Below, one piece after another: positions 40,868 to 51,573 of a stretch of DNA of 64,000 bases. The position numbers and the translations under genes are program-made. Under the pieces are notes generated by a model. It was not told the DNA's origin and searched no databases. It saw nothing but the letters and a program-made list of their open reading frames with translations. Position 1 is the first letter of the stretch, and every line of letters starts with the position of its first letter. This DNA is from Lysobacter capsici (GTDB lineage: Bacteria; Pseudomonadota; Gammaproteobacteria; Xanthomonadales; Xanthomonadaceae), in the NCBI RefSeq assembly GCF_018732085.1, contig NZ_CP076103.1, positions 620,001-684,000 on the forward strand, given 5' to 3'.

Positions 40868-41758
40868 ATGTTCGCCAACCTACCCCTCACCGCCCTGCGC
40901 AGCTTCGAATCCGCCGCCCGCCACCTGAGCTTCAAGGCCGCGGCCGAAGAACTGCACGTCACCCCGACCGCGATCTCGCACCAGATCAAACAGCTCGAAC
41001 ACACCCTGAGCCTGGCGCTGTTCGACCGCCTGCCGCGCGGCGTCGCCCTGACCGGCGAAGGCCGCCGCCTGTTCCGCGACCTGCACGGCGCCCTGCTGGA
41101 GATCGCGCAATCGATGGCCGCGCTGCAACCGCAACGCAGCACCGGGAACTTGACCGTCACCACCACCGCATCGTTCGCCGCGCTGTGGCTGATCCCGCGT
41201 ATCGGCGGCTTCTACCAGCTGCACCCGGACATCGCCGTGCGCATCGATACCGGCGCGCAGGTGATCGACTTGCAGCAGGACGCCAGCGTCGACGTGGCGA
41301 TTCGTTACGGCGGCGCGGTTCCCGCCGGGCTGCATCGCCACGGCGGCCGGCGCGAATACTTCGGCGTGTATGGCGCGCCCCGTCATGTCGAGGCCGAAGC
41401 GGCGAAGCCATCGCCGACGTTAATTTCGGTGGAGTGGGGCGAATCGCAACTGTATGCATGCACCTGGCAGGCCTGGTGCGACCGCGCCGGCGTGGACTGG
41501 ATGAAACCCGGCGCGGTGATGCGCGCCTACGACGAAGAGCACTACGCCTTGCATGCCGCGAGCGCAGGGCAGGGGCTGGTGCTGGCAAGTTCGGTGGTGA
41601 CCGCGGGTAGCGTCGAACGCGGGTTGTTGGCGATGCATCGACCCGACATCACCGTGCCCGGCGAGACCTATCACGTGCTGTGCGTGCCGGGTCGCGAGCG
41701 GCATCCGCCGGTGAGGGCGTTCTTGCGGTGGTTGGATTCGCAGATGGGTGAGGGATGA
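40868..41758 (+). CDS. LysR-type regulator (GcvA-like)
   Basis: A 296-residue LysR regulator. N-terminal winged helix: LTALRSFESAARHLSFKAAAEELHVTPTAISHQIKQLE, the signature of the GcvA subgroup. The effector domain has LTVTTTASFAALWLIPRIGGF and DVAIRYGGAVPAG. GcvA-like proteins control glycine cleavage or beta-lactamase genes elsewhere. The target here is unclear; the divergent FMN reductase is a candidate, separated by 227 bases. Confidence 0.88.
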   Translation: MFANLPLTALRSFESAARHLSFKAAAEELHVTPTAISHQIKQLEHTLSLALFDRLPRGVALTGEGRRLFRDLHGALLEIAQSMAALQPQRSTGNLTVTTTASFAALWLIPRIGGFYQLHPDIAVRIDTGAQVIDLQQDASVDVAIRYGGAVPAGLHRHGGRREYFGVYGAPRHVEAEAAKPSPTLISVEWGESQLYACTWQAWCDRAGVDWMKPGAVMRAYDEEHYALHAASAGQGLVLASSVVTAGSVERGLLAMHRPDITVPGETYHVLCVPGRERHPPVRAFLRWLDSQMGEG

Positions 41759-41856
41759 AGGGTGAGTGGGTCGAAAGCGTTCGACGCCGCTCGTAGTGCG
41801 AATGATGTTGTTTGCAGGGATGACGAGGCTTTCTGGCGACTGCTCGCTAAAGTCAC

Positions 41857-41955
41857 TGGATTCCCGCGCTCGCGGGAATGACGGCAGGAGAGTGCGTCCT
41901 CGCCCGTTCGCTCGAGACTTCGCCTTGCTTTTGCTCGTCATTCCCGCGAACGCGG
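41857..41955. repeat. ATTCCC-N8-GGGAAT palindromes
   Basis: One inverted-orientation copy near 41858-41883 and one forward copy at 41938-41957 whose right part is interrupted (GGGCTCCGCTTTACTTCGGC and more, before AATATCCAG). Otherwise 41759-42089 has only C/A-rich sequence and no gene. Confidence 0.75.
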
Positions 41956-42089
41956 GCTCCGCTTTACTTCGGCGCAGCCGAATATCCAGCGACTTCAGCC
42001 CGTCCCCACCAGCGAAGCTCTACACACCAAGCCAAACACCCCATCAAAAACCGATCACTCATCGCCATCGTCCACGACCCACCTACCAC

Positions 42090-42968
42090 CTACCCAACCT
42101 CAACCCGCCCCGGCAACCACCCCATCGCAAACTCCCGCAACAACCTCACCTTCGCTGACCGCCGCAAATCCGGATGCACCGCGAACCACAGCTCCGTCGG
42201 CACTTCCGCCATCGGCCCCGAGAGCCGCTTCACTCCACCGGCCGCATCGGCGTAATAACAAGGCAACAGCGCCCGCCCGATCCCGGCCTGACACGCCGCC
42301 AACGCCGCCGGCAACGAATTAACCCGCATCGCGATCCGCTCATCGCCGACATGCGCGCGCAACCAATGCGCCGACGACAGATGGGACAAGGCATCGTCGA
42401 ACCCGACCCACTCGCCATCGGCCAACGCAGCGCGCTTGCCGACCTTCGCACCGCTCGCCACATACACCGCAGTCGAAATCGAAGCGATCCGTCGCACCGA
42501 CAACCCATCGGGCATCAACGCACTCGCGCGCAAGGCCACGTCCGCATCGGGCTGCTGCAGATTGACGAACGCATTGGCCACGCTCAGATCGCAACGCACC
42601 GACGGATGCTGCCTGGAAAACGCCGCGCACATCCGCGCCGCCACCCCGGCCAAGGTATCGGGAATAGTGATCCGCAACCGTCCCTGCGCCTGCGCATCGC
42701 GCCCGGCCAACTGCCGCTGCAAGCGATCGGCATCGTCGAGAATCCGCTGCGCCCCGGCGATCGCGATCGCACCGGCCTCGGTCGCGACATACCCGCTGCG
42801 ACTGCGCCGGAACAAGGCCGCGCCCGCGCGCGCCTCGATCGCCGCCAGCCGCCGGAACGCACTGGAATGATCCAGCGCCAGGGCCTTGGCCGCGCCGCTC
42901 AGGCTGCCGTGCGCGCCGATCGCGCGCAGCAGGTCGAAATCCTCCAAAGACAACCGAGCTTGTCGCAT
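42090..42968 (-). CDS. LysR-type regulator
   Basis: A 292-residue LysR regulator starting MRQARLSLEDFDLLRAIGAHG. The helix-turn-helix is SLSGAAKALALDHSSAFRRLAAIEAR; the effector domain includes RLRITIPDTLAGVAARMC and DADVALRASA. It is divergent from the gst-smr pair with 86 bases between start codons, the usual layout for a LysR regulator and its target, so it probably controls those genes. Confidence 0.88.
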   Translation of the reverse strand: MRQARLSLEDFDLLRAIGAHGSLSGAAKALALDHSSAFRRLAAIEARAGAALFRRSRSGYVATEAGAIAIAGAQRILDDADRLQRQLAGRDAQAQGRLRITIPDTLAGVAARMCAAFSRQHPSVRCDLSVANAFVNLQQPDADVALRASALMPDGLSVRRIASISTAVYVASGAKVGKRAALADGEWVGFDDALSHLSSAHWLRAHVGDERIAMRVNSLPAALAACQAGIGRALLPCYYADAAGGVKRLSGPMAEVPTELWFAVHPDLRRSAKVRLLREFAMGWLPGRVEVG

Positions 42969-43054
42969 CCGCAAGCAATCCTTGTGATCGCGCCGTATTC
43001 CCGGCGAAGGCCCGCGCGCGGAGAGTAGCGCCACTCCTCCACGGACACACGGCC

Positions 43055-43699
43055 ATGAAGCTCTACTACACCCCGCACACCTGTTCGTTCGCTCCGCACA
43101 TCGTCCTGCGCGAACTCGGCATCGACGCCGAACTGCGCCGCGTGCGCATCGGCCCGGACCCGATCGTGGTCGCCGACGGCCGCGACTTCCGCGAACTCAG
43201 CCCGCTCGGCTACGTACCGCTGCTGGAACTCGACGACGGCCGCATCCTGCACGAAGGCGTCGCCATTGTGCAGTACCTCGCCGACCAGCACCCCGACAGC
43301 GATCTCGCTCCGCCGCCCGGCAGTTTCGAACGGATCGAACTGCAGCAGTGGCTGACCTTCATCAGTTCCGAACTGCACAAGCTGTTCAGCCCCTGGCTGT
43401 TCCATCCCGAATACGGCGACGCCCCGGGCGCGATCGCCCGCGAACGCCTGCAGCCGCGCCTGGCCTACGTCGACCGCCACCTCGCCCAACACGCCTACGT
43501 GCTCGGCAACACCTTCAGCATCGCCGACGCCTACCTCTACACCATCGCCGGCTGGGCCCGCGCGCTGAAGATGGACCTGCACCCGTACCCCGCGCTGGAC
43601 GCCTATCTCGACCGCATCGGCCAGCGCGACAGCGTGCGCGACGCGCTGCGCCGCGAACGCGAGGACGCGCGCGTTAAACCTGAGCCCGCATCGGCATGA
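43055..43699 (+). CDS. Glutathione S-transferase
   Basis: A 214-residue GST. Thioredoxin domain: MKLYYTPHTCSFAPHIVLRELGID with a Cys/Ser near the glutathione thiol, GYVPLLELDDGRILHEGVAIVQYLADQ (cis-Pro and the Glu/Val-Ala glutathione-binding motif). Helical C-terminal domain: YVLGNTFSIADAYLYTIAGW (N-capping box). The CS motif at 10-11 suggests a beta-class enzyme. It is co-translated with the next gene by an ATGA overlap. Confidence 0.9.
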   Translation: MKLYYTPHTCSFAPHIVLRELGIDAELRRVRIGPDPIVVADGRDFRELSPLGYVPLLELDDGRILHEGVAIVQYLADQHPDSDLAPPPGSFERIELQQWLTFISSELHKLFSPWLFHPEYGDAPGAIARERLQPRLAYVDRHLAQHAYVLGNTFSIADAYLYTIAGWARALKMDLHPYPALDAYLDRIGQRDSVRDALRREREDARVKPEPASA

Positions 43700-44025
43700 A
43701 AGCCTCGACCGCGTGGACCATGCTGATCGCCGCCGGCCTGATCGACGTGGCCTGGGCCGTGTCGATGAAGTTGTCGCAGGGTTACACCCGGCCGGGTTGG
43801 ACTGCGGCGTCCATCGTGACCCTGATCGCCTTCGTCTGGCTGTTGGGTCGCGCGCTGACCGCCTTGCCGGTCGGCAGCGCGTACGCGGTGTGGACCGGCA
43901 TCGGCGCGGCCGGCACGGTGTTGCTGGGGGCGGTGGTGTTCGGCGAATCGATCACGGCGATGAAGTTGGGCGGTGTCGGCTTGATTGTTGCGGGGATCGT
44001 TGTGCTTCGCGGCGCGCCAGCGTGA
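43696..44025 (+). CDS. SMR-family transporter (SugE/Gdx-like) with Glu-to-Asp change
   Basis: A 109-residue four-helix transporter of the small multidrug resistance family. Helix 1 (MLIAAGLIDVAWAVSMKLS) has Asp17 where EmrE and Gdx have the essential proton/substrate-binding Glu. The rest is typical: GYTRPGWTAASI, PVGSAYAVWTGIGAAGTVLLGAVVFGES. GxxxVWxxxGxxG favours the SugE/Gdx (guanidinium exporter) branch. ATGA overlap with gst suggests a joint detoxification role. Confidence 0.85.
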   Translation: MKASTAWTMLIAAGLIDVAWAVSMKLSQGYTRPGWTAASIVTLIAFVWLLGRALTALPVGSAYAVWTGIGAAGTVLLGAVVFGESITAMKLGGVGLIVAGIVVLRGAPA

Positions 44026-44066
44026 GCAAGGCGGGTCTGCGGCCGTTCGCGTCGTGGTTCCATTGA

Positions 44067-44911
44067 CGCGGTCGCGGCTCGCGCCGCTCCTACAGGGTCT
44101 GCGGCCGGTCACGTATCCCCCTGTAGGAGCGGCGCGAGCCGCGACCGCGCCATTTCACATCGAGGCGCAACAACAAAATCTGGACTAACCCGACAAAGAT
44201 CGGCGGCTTTTCCTGATTTGGTGGAAAAGTCAGCTGGGCGACGGTTGGACCATGGACAAATTACCCACCTCTGAACCAGTTGCCACACCGGCGTTTAAAC
44301 CTGCCCGCGGCCATGCCGCGTTACGACGCGGGCGTGTTTCGGAGGCGGGGCGTGTTTACTTACTGACCTTCATCACCGAACACCGCCATCCGTGGTTCGC
44401 CGACGTGCGCCTGGCCGAGGCCGCGGTATCGGCGTTGCTGGACGCGCGCTCGTGGCGGCACTCGACGCTGTTGGCCTGGGTGTTGATGCCCGATCACTGG
44501 CATGGGCTGGTCGAACTGGATGAGCGCGATTGTGTGCCGGCCCTGGTGCGGCAGCTCAAATGCACGAGTTCGCGACGGGTGAGGGCGGCGTTAGGCGCGG
44601 TGGTGCCGGCGGCGGTATGGGCGCAGGCGTATCACGATCGTGCGTTGCGACGGGACGAAGCAATGGTGGCCGCGGCGCGGTACGTGGTGATGAATCCGGT
44701 GCGAGCGCGATTGGTGCGGCGGGTGCGGGAATGGCCGTTCTGGGGAGCGGTCTGGGTGAACAGGTGATGGGGTTGGATGCGGGGTGACGTGGGCGTGGCG
44801 GAAAGGCGGTCCCGGCCGGAGGTTTCGCAGTCGCGGCTCGCGCCGCTCCTACAGTCAGAAACGCACCCACCCGCAGCCCCCTGTAGGAGCGGCGCAAGCC
44901 GCGACCGCGAA
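44067..44911. mobile_element. REPIN-RAYT-REPIN unit
   Basis: A RAYT transposase gene (44252-44767) is flanked on each side by an inverted pair of GTAG-family REPs: 44067-44150 on the left and 44826-44911 on the right. This is the classic genomic arrangement of a REP-associated tyrosine transposase with its own REP family. Confidence 0.85.
44252..44767 (+). CDS. REP-associated tyrosine transposase (RAYT, Y1 HUH family)
   Basis: A 171-residue single-strand DNA transposase of the IS200/IS605-related RAYT class. Visible motifs: YLLTFITEHRHPWF at about 36-49, the metal-binding HUH motif DHWHG (H82/H84) in LLAWVLMPDHWHGLVE, and the C-terminal ARYVVMNPVRARLV with candidate catalytic Tyr144; a second Tyr lies at 127. 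RAYTs cut and move REP sequences and are usually single-copy, domesticated genes. The flanking REP pairs belong to the GTAG family, so that family is its likely substrate. Confidence 0.92.
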   Translation: MDKLPTSEPVATPAFKPARGHAALRRGRVSEAGRVYLLTFITEHRHPWFADVRLAEAAVSALLDARSWRHSTLLAWVLMPDHWHGLVELDERDCVPALVRQLKCTSSRRVRAALGAVVPAAVWAQAYHDRALRRDEAMVAAARYVVMNPVRARLVRRVREWPFWGAVWVNR

Positions 44912-45099
44912 CCCACACACCCCAACAAACCCCACCACACGCCCGCGTATCCACCCACCCCACCACCCATCCACACCCAGCGCGCCCAACATCCCCTAGC
45001 CAATACGAACTATCCCACCCCACCGACCACTCAAAGCAAGCCGAACCCCACCCCCCGTTTGTTAGACTCGACGCTCTAATCCGCCCCCACACCACGAGG

Positions 45100-45117
45100 C
45101 GCGGCCACGGGGCCGCG
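45100..45117 (+). promoter_or_regulatory. Hairpin next to the aceE ribosome binding site
   Basis: A 7-bp perfect stem (CGCGGCC with GGCCGCG, loop ACGG) ends six bases before the ATG at 45124, just before CGAGATAG. It could limit ribosome access. The preceding 44912-45060 is a C/A-rich, G-poor stretch with no gene. Confidence 0.35.
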
Positions 45118-45123
45118 AGATAG

Positions 45124-47829
<2,706 letters not shown>

Positions 47830-47846
47830 GCTTAAAGTTGCGATCT

Positions 47847-47878
47847 CAACAAGGGCGACCAGTGGGTCGCCCTTGTTG
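47847..47878 (+). terminator. Hairpin after aceE
   Basis: A perfect 14-bp stem (CAACAAGGGCGACC with its complement) and an AGTG loop, 17 bases after the aceE stop. No strong T-run follows. Base composition drops sharply just beyond it, so it marks the edge of the core genome. Confidence 0.7.
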
Positions 47879-47965
47879 TATGCGTTGCAGTTTTGTGTAA
47901 TTTCAACCAAATTCATGAAGTCTGTCGTTTAACCACAACTTCGCTCTACCCGAGGTCATGCCTAG

Positions 47966-49114
47966 ATGAATTCACCTATCGACCATCCGGCAGGTAAGAA
48001 AGCAGAGCTCAAGTTAAGTGAGTTGCTGCTCGACGCTAATAATCCACGCTTTGGTGGGCTTTCAAAAAGTGGGAATCAACAGTCCGACGTGCTTGAGCAC
48101 ATCGTTGATACTTTTGGGGTTGACGATCTTCTTAGTTCTCTTTCTGTTAATGGCTACTTCGAGGCCGAGCCATTGGTTGCCAGAGCAACTCCTGATGGAT
48201 ATGTAATCGCGGAAGGGAATCGTCGTCTCGCGGCATGTCTTATGTTGGCAGGTGACGATAGAGCGCGTCGTGTAGAAGATAAGTCAGCGAAGTATAGAGG
48301 GGCTTGGGAGCAGCATGGCAAGCCATCCATTGATCCTGTTCCGGTAATTGTTTTTTCTGGAGACGGCGCTCAGAAGGAGCTACTTTCATATCTCGGTGTC
48401 AGGCATATATCTGCCTCAAAAAGTTGGGATTCATATGCCAAAGCCGCATGGGTCGCAGAAGTTGTAGAAAAGCATGATCTGGCTGTGAAAGATATCGCCA
48501 CAATGATTGGCGACCAGCATCAGACGATAGATCGGCTCTTGCAGGGCTATTATTTGGTGAAACAGTTAGTGGACGCCGGGGAGTTCAGGCCCACGGATAG
48601 CCTAAGAGGTGGTCGAGGCAGTGTTACCGATTACCCATTCTCTTGGGTTTATACCATTCTAGGGTACCAAGCAGCTCGGAAGTATCTAGAGATTGAGCCG
48701 GGGACTTCAGGTCCTAATCCTTTAAAGGAAAAGGGGACGAAGAAAGGCGGCGCACTTATGCGTGCGATGTTCGGCGATCGCAAGCAAGGGCGCAGTTCTT
48801 CGGTCAAGGACTCTCGTCAACTAGGGCAACTGGCATCAATGTTGGTTAACCCTGAGACACTTACCATGATCGAACAGGGTAAGAGCGTTGAAGAAATAGA
48901 GGCGGCGATAACTCCTATTAACGATAAACTCCGGCTTGGAATAGAGCAGGTGCGAGAAATCCTGCGCGACCTTGTCGCCCGCATGGATGAAGTGGAGGTG
49001 GAGAGAGAGGTCGCAACTTCGGTTTTGAATCCAGCGGAGCGCGCAGCTGCCTTAAGTCAATCTCTCGTGCGTAAGCTCCAAGATGTGGCGCGCGGCAATT
49101 CGGGTGAGGGCTAA
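47966..49114 (+). CDS. ParB/sulfiredoxin-fold protein of a putative modification or defence cassette
   Basis: A 382-residue protein in AT-rich DNA (about 45% GC in places against about 65-70% around). The N-terminal part (LKLSELLLDANNPRFGG to about residue 130) is a ParB-N-like domain, with EGNRRLAA at 83-90 in the position of the ParB nucleotide/CTP-binding box. Residues about 165-200 (LAVKDIATMIGDQHQTIDRLLQGYYLV) look like the ParB helix-turn-helix. There is no ParA partner, so plasmid partition is unlikely. Eight bases separate it from the next gene. Role unknown: DNA-binding switch, CTPase or nuclease. Confidence 0.75.
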   Translation: MNSPIDHPAGKKAELKLSELLLDANNPRFGGLSKSGNQQSDVLEHIVDTFGVDDLLSSLSVNGYFEAEPLVARATPDGYVIAEGNRRLAACLMLAGDDRARRVEDKSAKYRGAWEQHGKPSIDPVPVIVFSGDGAQKELLSYLGVRHISASKSWDSYAKAAWVAEVVEKHDLAVKDIATMIGDQHQTIDRLLQGYYLVKQLVDAGEFRPTDSLRGGRGSVTDYPFSWVYTILGYQAARKYLEIEPGTSGPNPLKEKGTKKGGALMRAMFGDRKQGRSSSVKDSRQLGQLASMLVNPETLTMIEQGKSVEEIEAAITPINDKLRLGIEQVREILRDLVARMDEVEVEREVATSVLNPAERAAALSQSLVRKLQDVARGNSGEG

Positions 49115-49122
49115 GATACGCC

Positions 49123-50094
49123 ATGCCAAAGACCCCGTACGCAGGACGTGTGCAGGAATCTCGTACAGCAGCTGACGCCGACCAAGTAGAGCTGGCGGCG
49201 ATTCGCGGCGCTTCTTCTGTGGTAGATCAGGCGGCTCAGGATGAATTGGTATCTGGCGAACTAGATGACGATTCTGAGATTGCGGCTGCCGAGAATCGCG
49301 GTGGGGGAGAAAACGCGCGCACTGCTTGGCAGGAGAGAGATTTGGCTCAGGAAGAAATCGTCGGAGCCGCTGCTCAGGAGATTAGGGACAGAATCCAGCA
49401 CCTAGGTTCAGCATACCCATTTCAATTTCAAGGTAACAAGCTTGCATATACTCCCAGTCAAACAGGGTTCTATGAATTCTGTTTAGCTACTGCTACTGCG
49501 CCGACTATTACGGCTGATCCATTCACTAGCTTTCCAAAATATTTTGAAAGAGTGGTAGCTGTCCTAGTGAAAATTTACTTTGGACCGAAGAAGGGAGCCC
49601 TTCACACTGGGTGGCCGAGAGTCCCGACCACGCGATTCCGGCAAGCGCTGGCGCCGATGGCGCGGAATTCAAAAGAATGGGTCTGGTCTCCTGAGGAAGG
49701 TCTTGATGAAGATCCGCCGTATACTGTAGTTAAAGATGAGACGGTGGACTTTATAGTCACGGCTAATATGATGGACGCTAGGCCAGGTAATCTTTATATC
49801 CTAGGTCAATGTGCTTGTGGAAATAATTGGGACACTAAACTGCAAGAGCCTGACTTGGAGAGGATAAGGAAATGGTTCAAGCCTCCGTGGCTAGTTCCGC
49901 CAGTAAAAGCCTTCACGACTCCTTTTGTTTTTGGGGCTGAAACCATCCGCGAAACATCTAGAAATAGCAAGGCTATTGTCTTTGATCGGGTGCGGCTGGT
50001 CTTAATTGCTGAGAATCTTATGCCTTCACGCTATCAGATTTCCGTTCAGCGTCGCTTGGCTCCCATTACTAATTTGGTCACTAGCATCGTTTAA
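49123..50094 (+). CDS. Putative PD-(D/E)XK-like restriction nuclease
   Basis: A 323-residue protein with a disordered, acidic N-terminal 80 residues. The core has a nuclease-like order of elements: helix with E142 (YFERVVAVLVKIYFG), then D209 in VKDETVDFIVTAN, then a strand NLYILGQCACGNNWDTKL with Q229 and K239. This fits a PD-(D/E)XK fold in which the second acidic residue is Gln and the Lys has shifted. Family assignment is from pattern only. It follows the ParB-like gene by eight bases and abuts the methyltransferase stop with no gap, so a restriction role is plausible. Confidence 0.65.
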   Translation: MPKTPYAGRVQESRTAADADQVELAAIRGASSVVDQAAQDELVSGELDDDSEIAAAENRGGGENARTAWQERDLAQEEIVGAAAQEIRDRIQHLGSAYPFQFQGNKLAYTPSQTGFYEFCLATATAPTITADPFTSFPKYFERVVAVLVKIYFGPKKGALHTGWPRVPTTRFRQALAPMARNSKEWVWSPEEGLDEDPPYTVVKDETVDFIVTANMMDARPGNLYILGQCACGNNWDTKLQEPDLERIRKWFKPPWLVPPVKAFTTPFVFGAETIRETSRNSKAIVFDRVRLVLIAENLMPSRYQISVQRRLAPITNLVTSIV

Positions 50095-51030
50095 TTACCA
50101 AATTGCCGGTATCGCCTTGGCAACGGCTTTGAATAGAGGGGGCGGAACGGCGTTGCCCACGACCTTGTATCGAGTGTACATTCCGCAGCTATCTGGAAAT
50201 ATTATATTACGCTTAAATCCTTGTAAGCACGCTGCTTCTCTATAACTAAATCGACGAGCTTGGGAGTCATTAGTAAAAATATATTTGTCTTTTCCTGCGT
50301 AAATCAAAGGCGGGCTTACTGGGTGCAGTGGCATGTGACGCGCATGGCTAACAATGGTTTTGGACAATTCATGCCAATCTCTACGCCGATTCCGTGACAT
50401 GTAATACCAATGAAACGGCTCTTCATTGAATTCACCTTCCGGCCATTCGGGCAGCCCACTAAGGGCTTCACGGATTGTTAGATAAGGTTTTCTCGCTGTT
50501 GATCCATGAGTGGGTTTAGGAAATTCGTATCCCACATCTTGATCTGAGCGTATACCGACAATCAACACGCGCTTTCTTTCTTGCGCGACGCCATAATCTG
50601 CAGCGTTCAAAAGGCTCCATTTTACTTTGTAACCAGCAGAGCGGAAGTTGCGGAGTTGCATTTGAAATAGCGCTAGATTGTCCTCTCGCGTCAGGCCCGA
50701 AACATTCTCAACAATGAAGGCTTTTGGTTTAATTGCTCTAAGGGCTCGGCCAAACTCCTTGAATAGCAAATTTATTGGTCGGTTTGCTTCCCTTGCACCA
50801 CCTTGACTATAACCCTGGCAAGGATAGCACCCGACTAGAAGATCGGCTTTGGGAAATTTTTTAATATTTTCTATGCTGCAAACACGATAATCCGTGTCTG
50901 GAAGGTTTGCTTTATAAACCTCAGAGGCATAAGTCAAGATGTCATTGGCCATTAAAACATCGAAACCAGCAGACACTAAGCCTGCATCGGATCCGCCGCA
51001 TCCGGAAAATAGAGATACTGCAGTAGGCAT
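50095..51030 (-). CDS. DNA (cytosine-5)-methyltransferase
   Basis: A 311-residue 5mC methyltransferase. Motif I is SLFSGCGGSDAGL at 6-18, the catalytic motif IV is GCYPCQGYSQGG with C71, motif VI is ENV at 108-110, motif VIII is QERKRV at 150-155, and motifs IX/X are RRFSYREAACLQGF and YKVVGNAVPP. All catalytic motifs are intact. The target-recognition region between VIII and IX is short. It is convergent with the two-gene ParB-nuclease unit and AT-rich like it, which suggests one horizontally acquired cassette. Confidence 0.93.
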   Translation of the reverse strand: MPTAVSLFSGCGGSDAGLVSAGFDVLMANDILTYASEVYKANLPDTDYRVCSIENIKKFPKADLLVGCYPCQGYSQGGAREANRPINLLFKEFGRALRAIKPKAFIVENVSGLTREDNLALFQMQLRNFRSAGYKVKWSLLNAADYGVAQERKRVLIVGIRSDQDVGYEFPKPTHGSTARKPYLTIREALSGLPEWPEGEFNEEPFHWYYMSRNRRRDWHELSKTIVSHARHMPLHPVSPPLIYAGKDKYIFTNDSQARRFSYREAACLQGFKRNIIFPDSCGMYTRYKVVGNAVPPPLFKAVAKAIPAIW

Positions 51031-51148
51031 CTAAGAGGCGACCTGTTGAGAGCGTACAAAGAATAGGCGGAGCACATGAACTAGTAAACGGCTGAAGTCA
51101 ATCGCCTAGGTCGGAGTGGACAGCAAGTACGCAGCCACTAGACATTTA

Positions 51149-51165
51149 ATTACGTTTAACGTAAT
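51149..51165. promoter_or_regulatory. Palindromic operator upstream of the XRE gene
   Basis: ATTACG-TTTAA-CGTAAT: two perfect six-base arms with a five-base spacer, 36 bases before the XRE start codon and 119 bases from the methyltransferase start. AT-rich and suited to dimeric XRE binding; probably autoregulatory. Confidence 0.55.
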
Positions 51166-51200
51166 TTACGAATAGGCTGTCTGAGCGCCATCCTCTGCGG

Positions 51201-51554
51201 ATGACTCAGACCGAAGTAGATGCCCGCTCCATCTTTGCGCAGCGGCTGAAAGCAGCCAGGGATGATGCAGGGCTCACCCAAAAGGAACTGGGCATGACCA
51301 TAGGTCTACCGCAAGAAACCGCGGCCGTGCGGATCAACCGCTACGAGAAGGCGGTCCATGACGCCGATCTGGCGACCGCGCGCCGCATCGCCGAGGCCTT
51401 GGGCGTCCCGCTCGCCTTCCTCTACGCCGAAACCGACACCATGGCCGAGGCCATCCTGACCTTGGGCCTGCTGTCCAAACCCGAGCAGCGCAAGGCCGTG
51501 GCCGACCTCAAGGCCCGCCTCACCCAGTCGGTCGCCGCGCGCGACAAGACTTAG
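51201..51554 (+). CDS. XRE-family transcriptional regulator
   Basis: A 117-residue regulator. The helix-turn-helix runs FAQRLKAARDDAGLTQKELGMTIGL...RINRYEKAVHDADLATARRIAEALGVPLAFLYAE, followed by a short helical dimerisation tail (LSKPEQRKAVADLKARL). It has host-like GC, unlike the methyltransferase next to it. It could regulate the cassette on its left (divergent) or itself. A 78-base fragment of a very similar gene lies at 54682. Confidence 0.88.
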   Translation: MTQTEVDARSIFAQRLKAARDDAGLTQKELGMTIGLPQETAAVRINRYEKAVHDADLATARRIAEALGVPLAFLYAETDTMAEAILTLGLLSKPEQRKAVADLKARLTQSVAARDKT

Positions 51555-51573
51555 CGGTACGGCCGACGCGCAC

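Noticed and set aside
47966..49114. Plasmid partition ParB
   Set aside because: There is no ParA gene or parS-like cluster, and the partners are a nuclease-like protein and a DNA methyltransferase.
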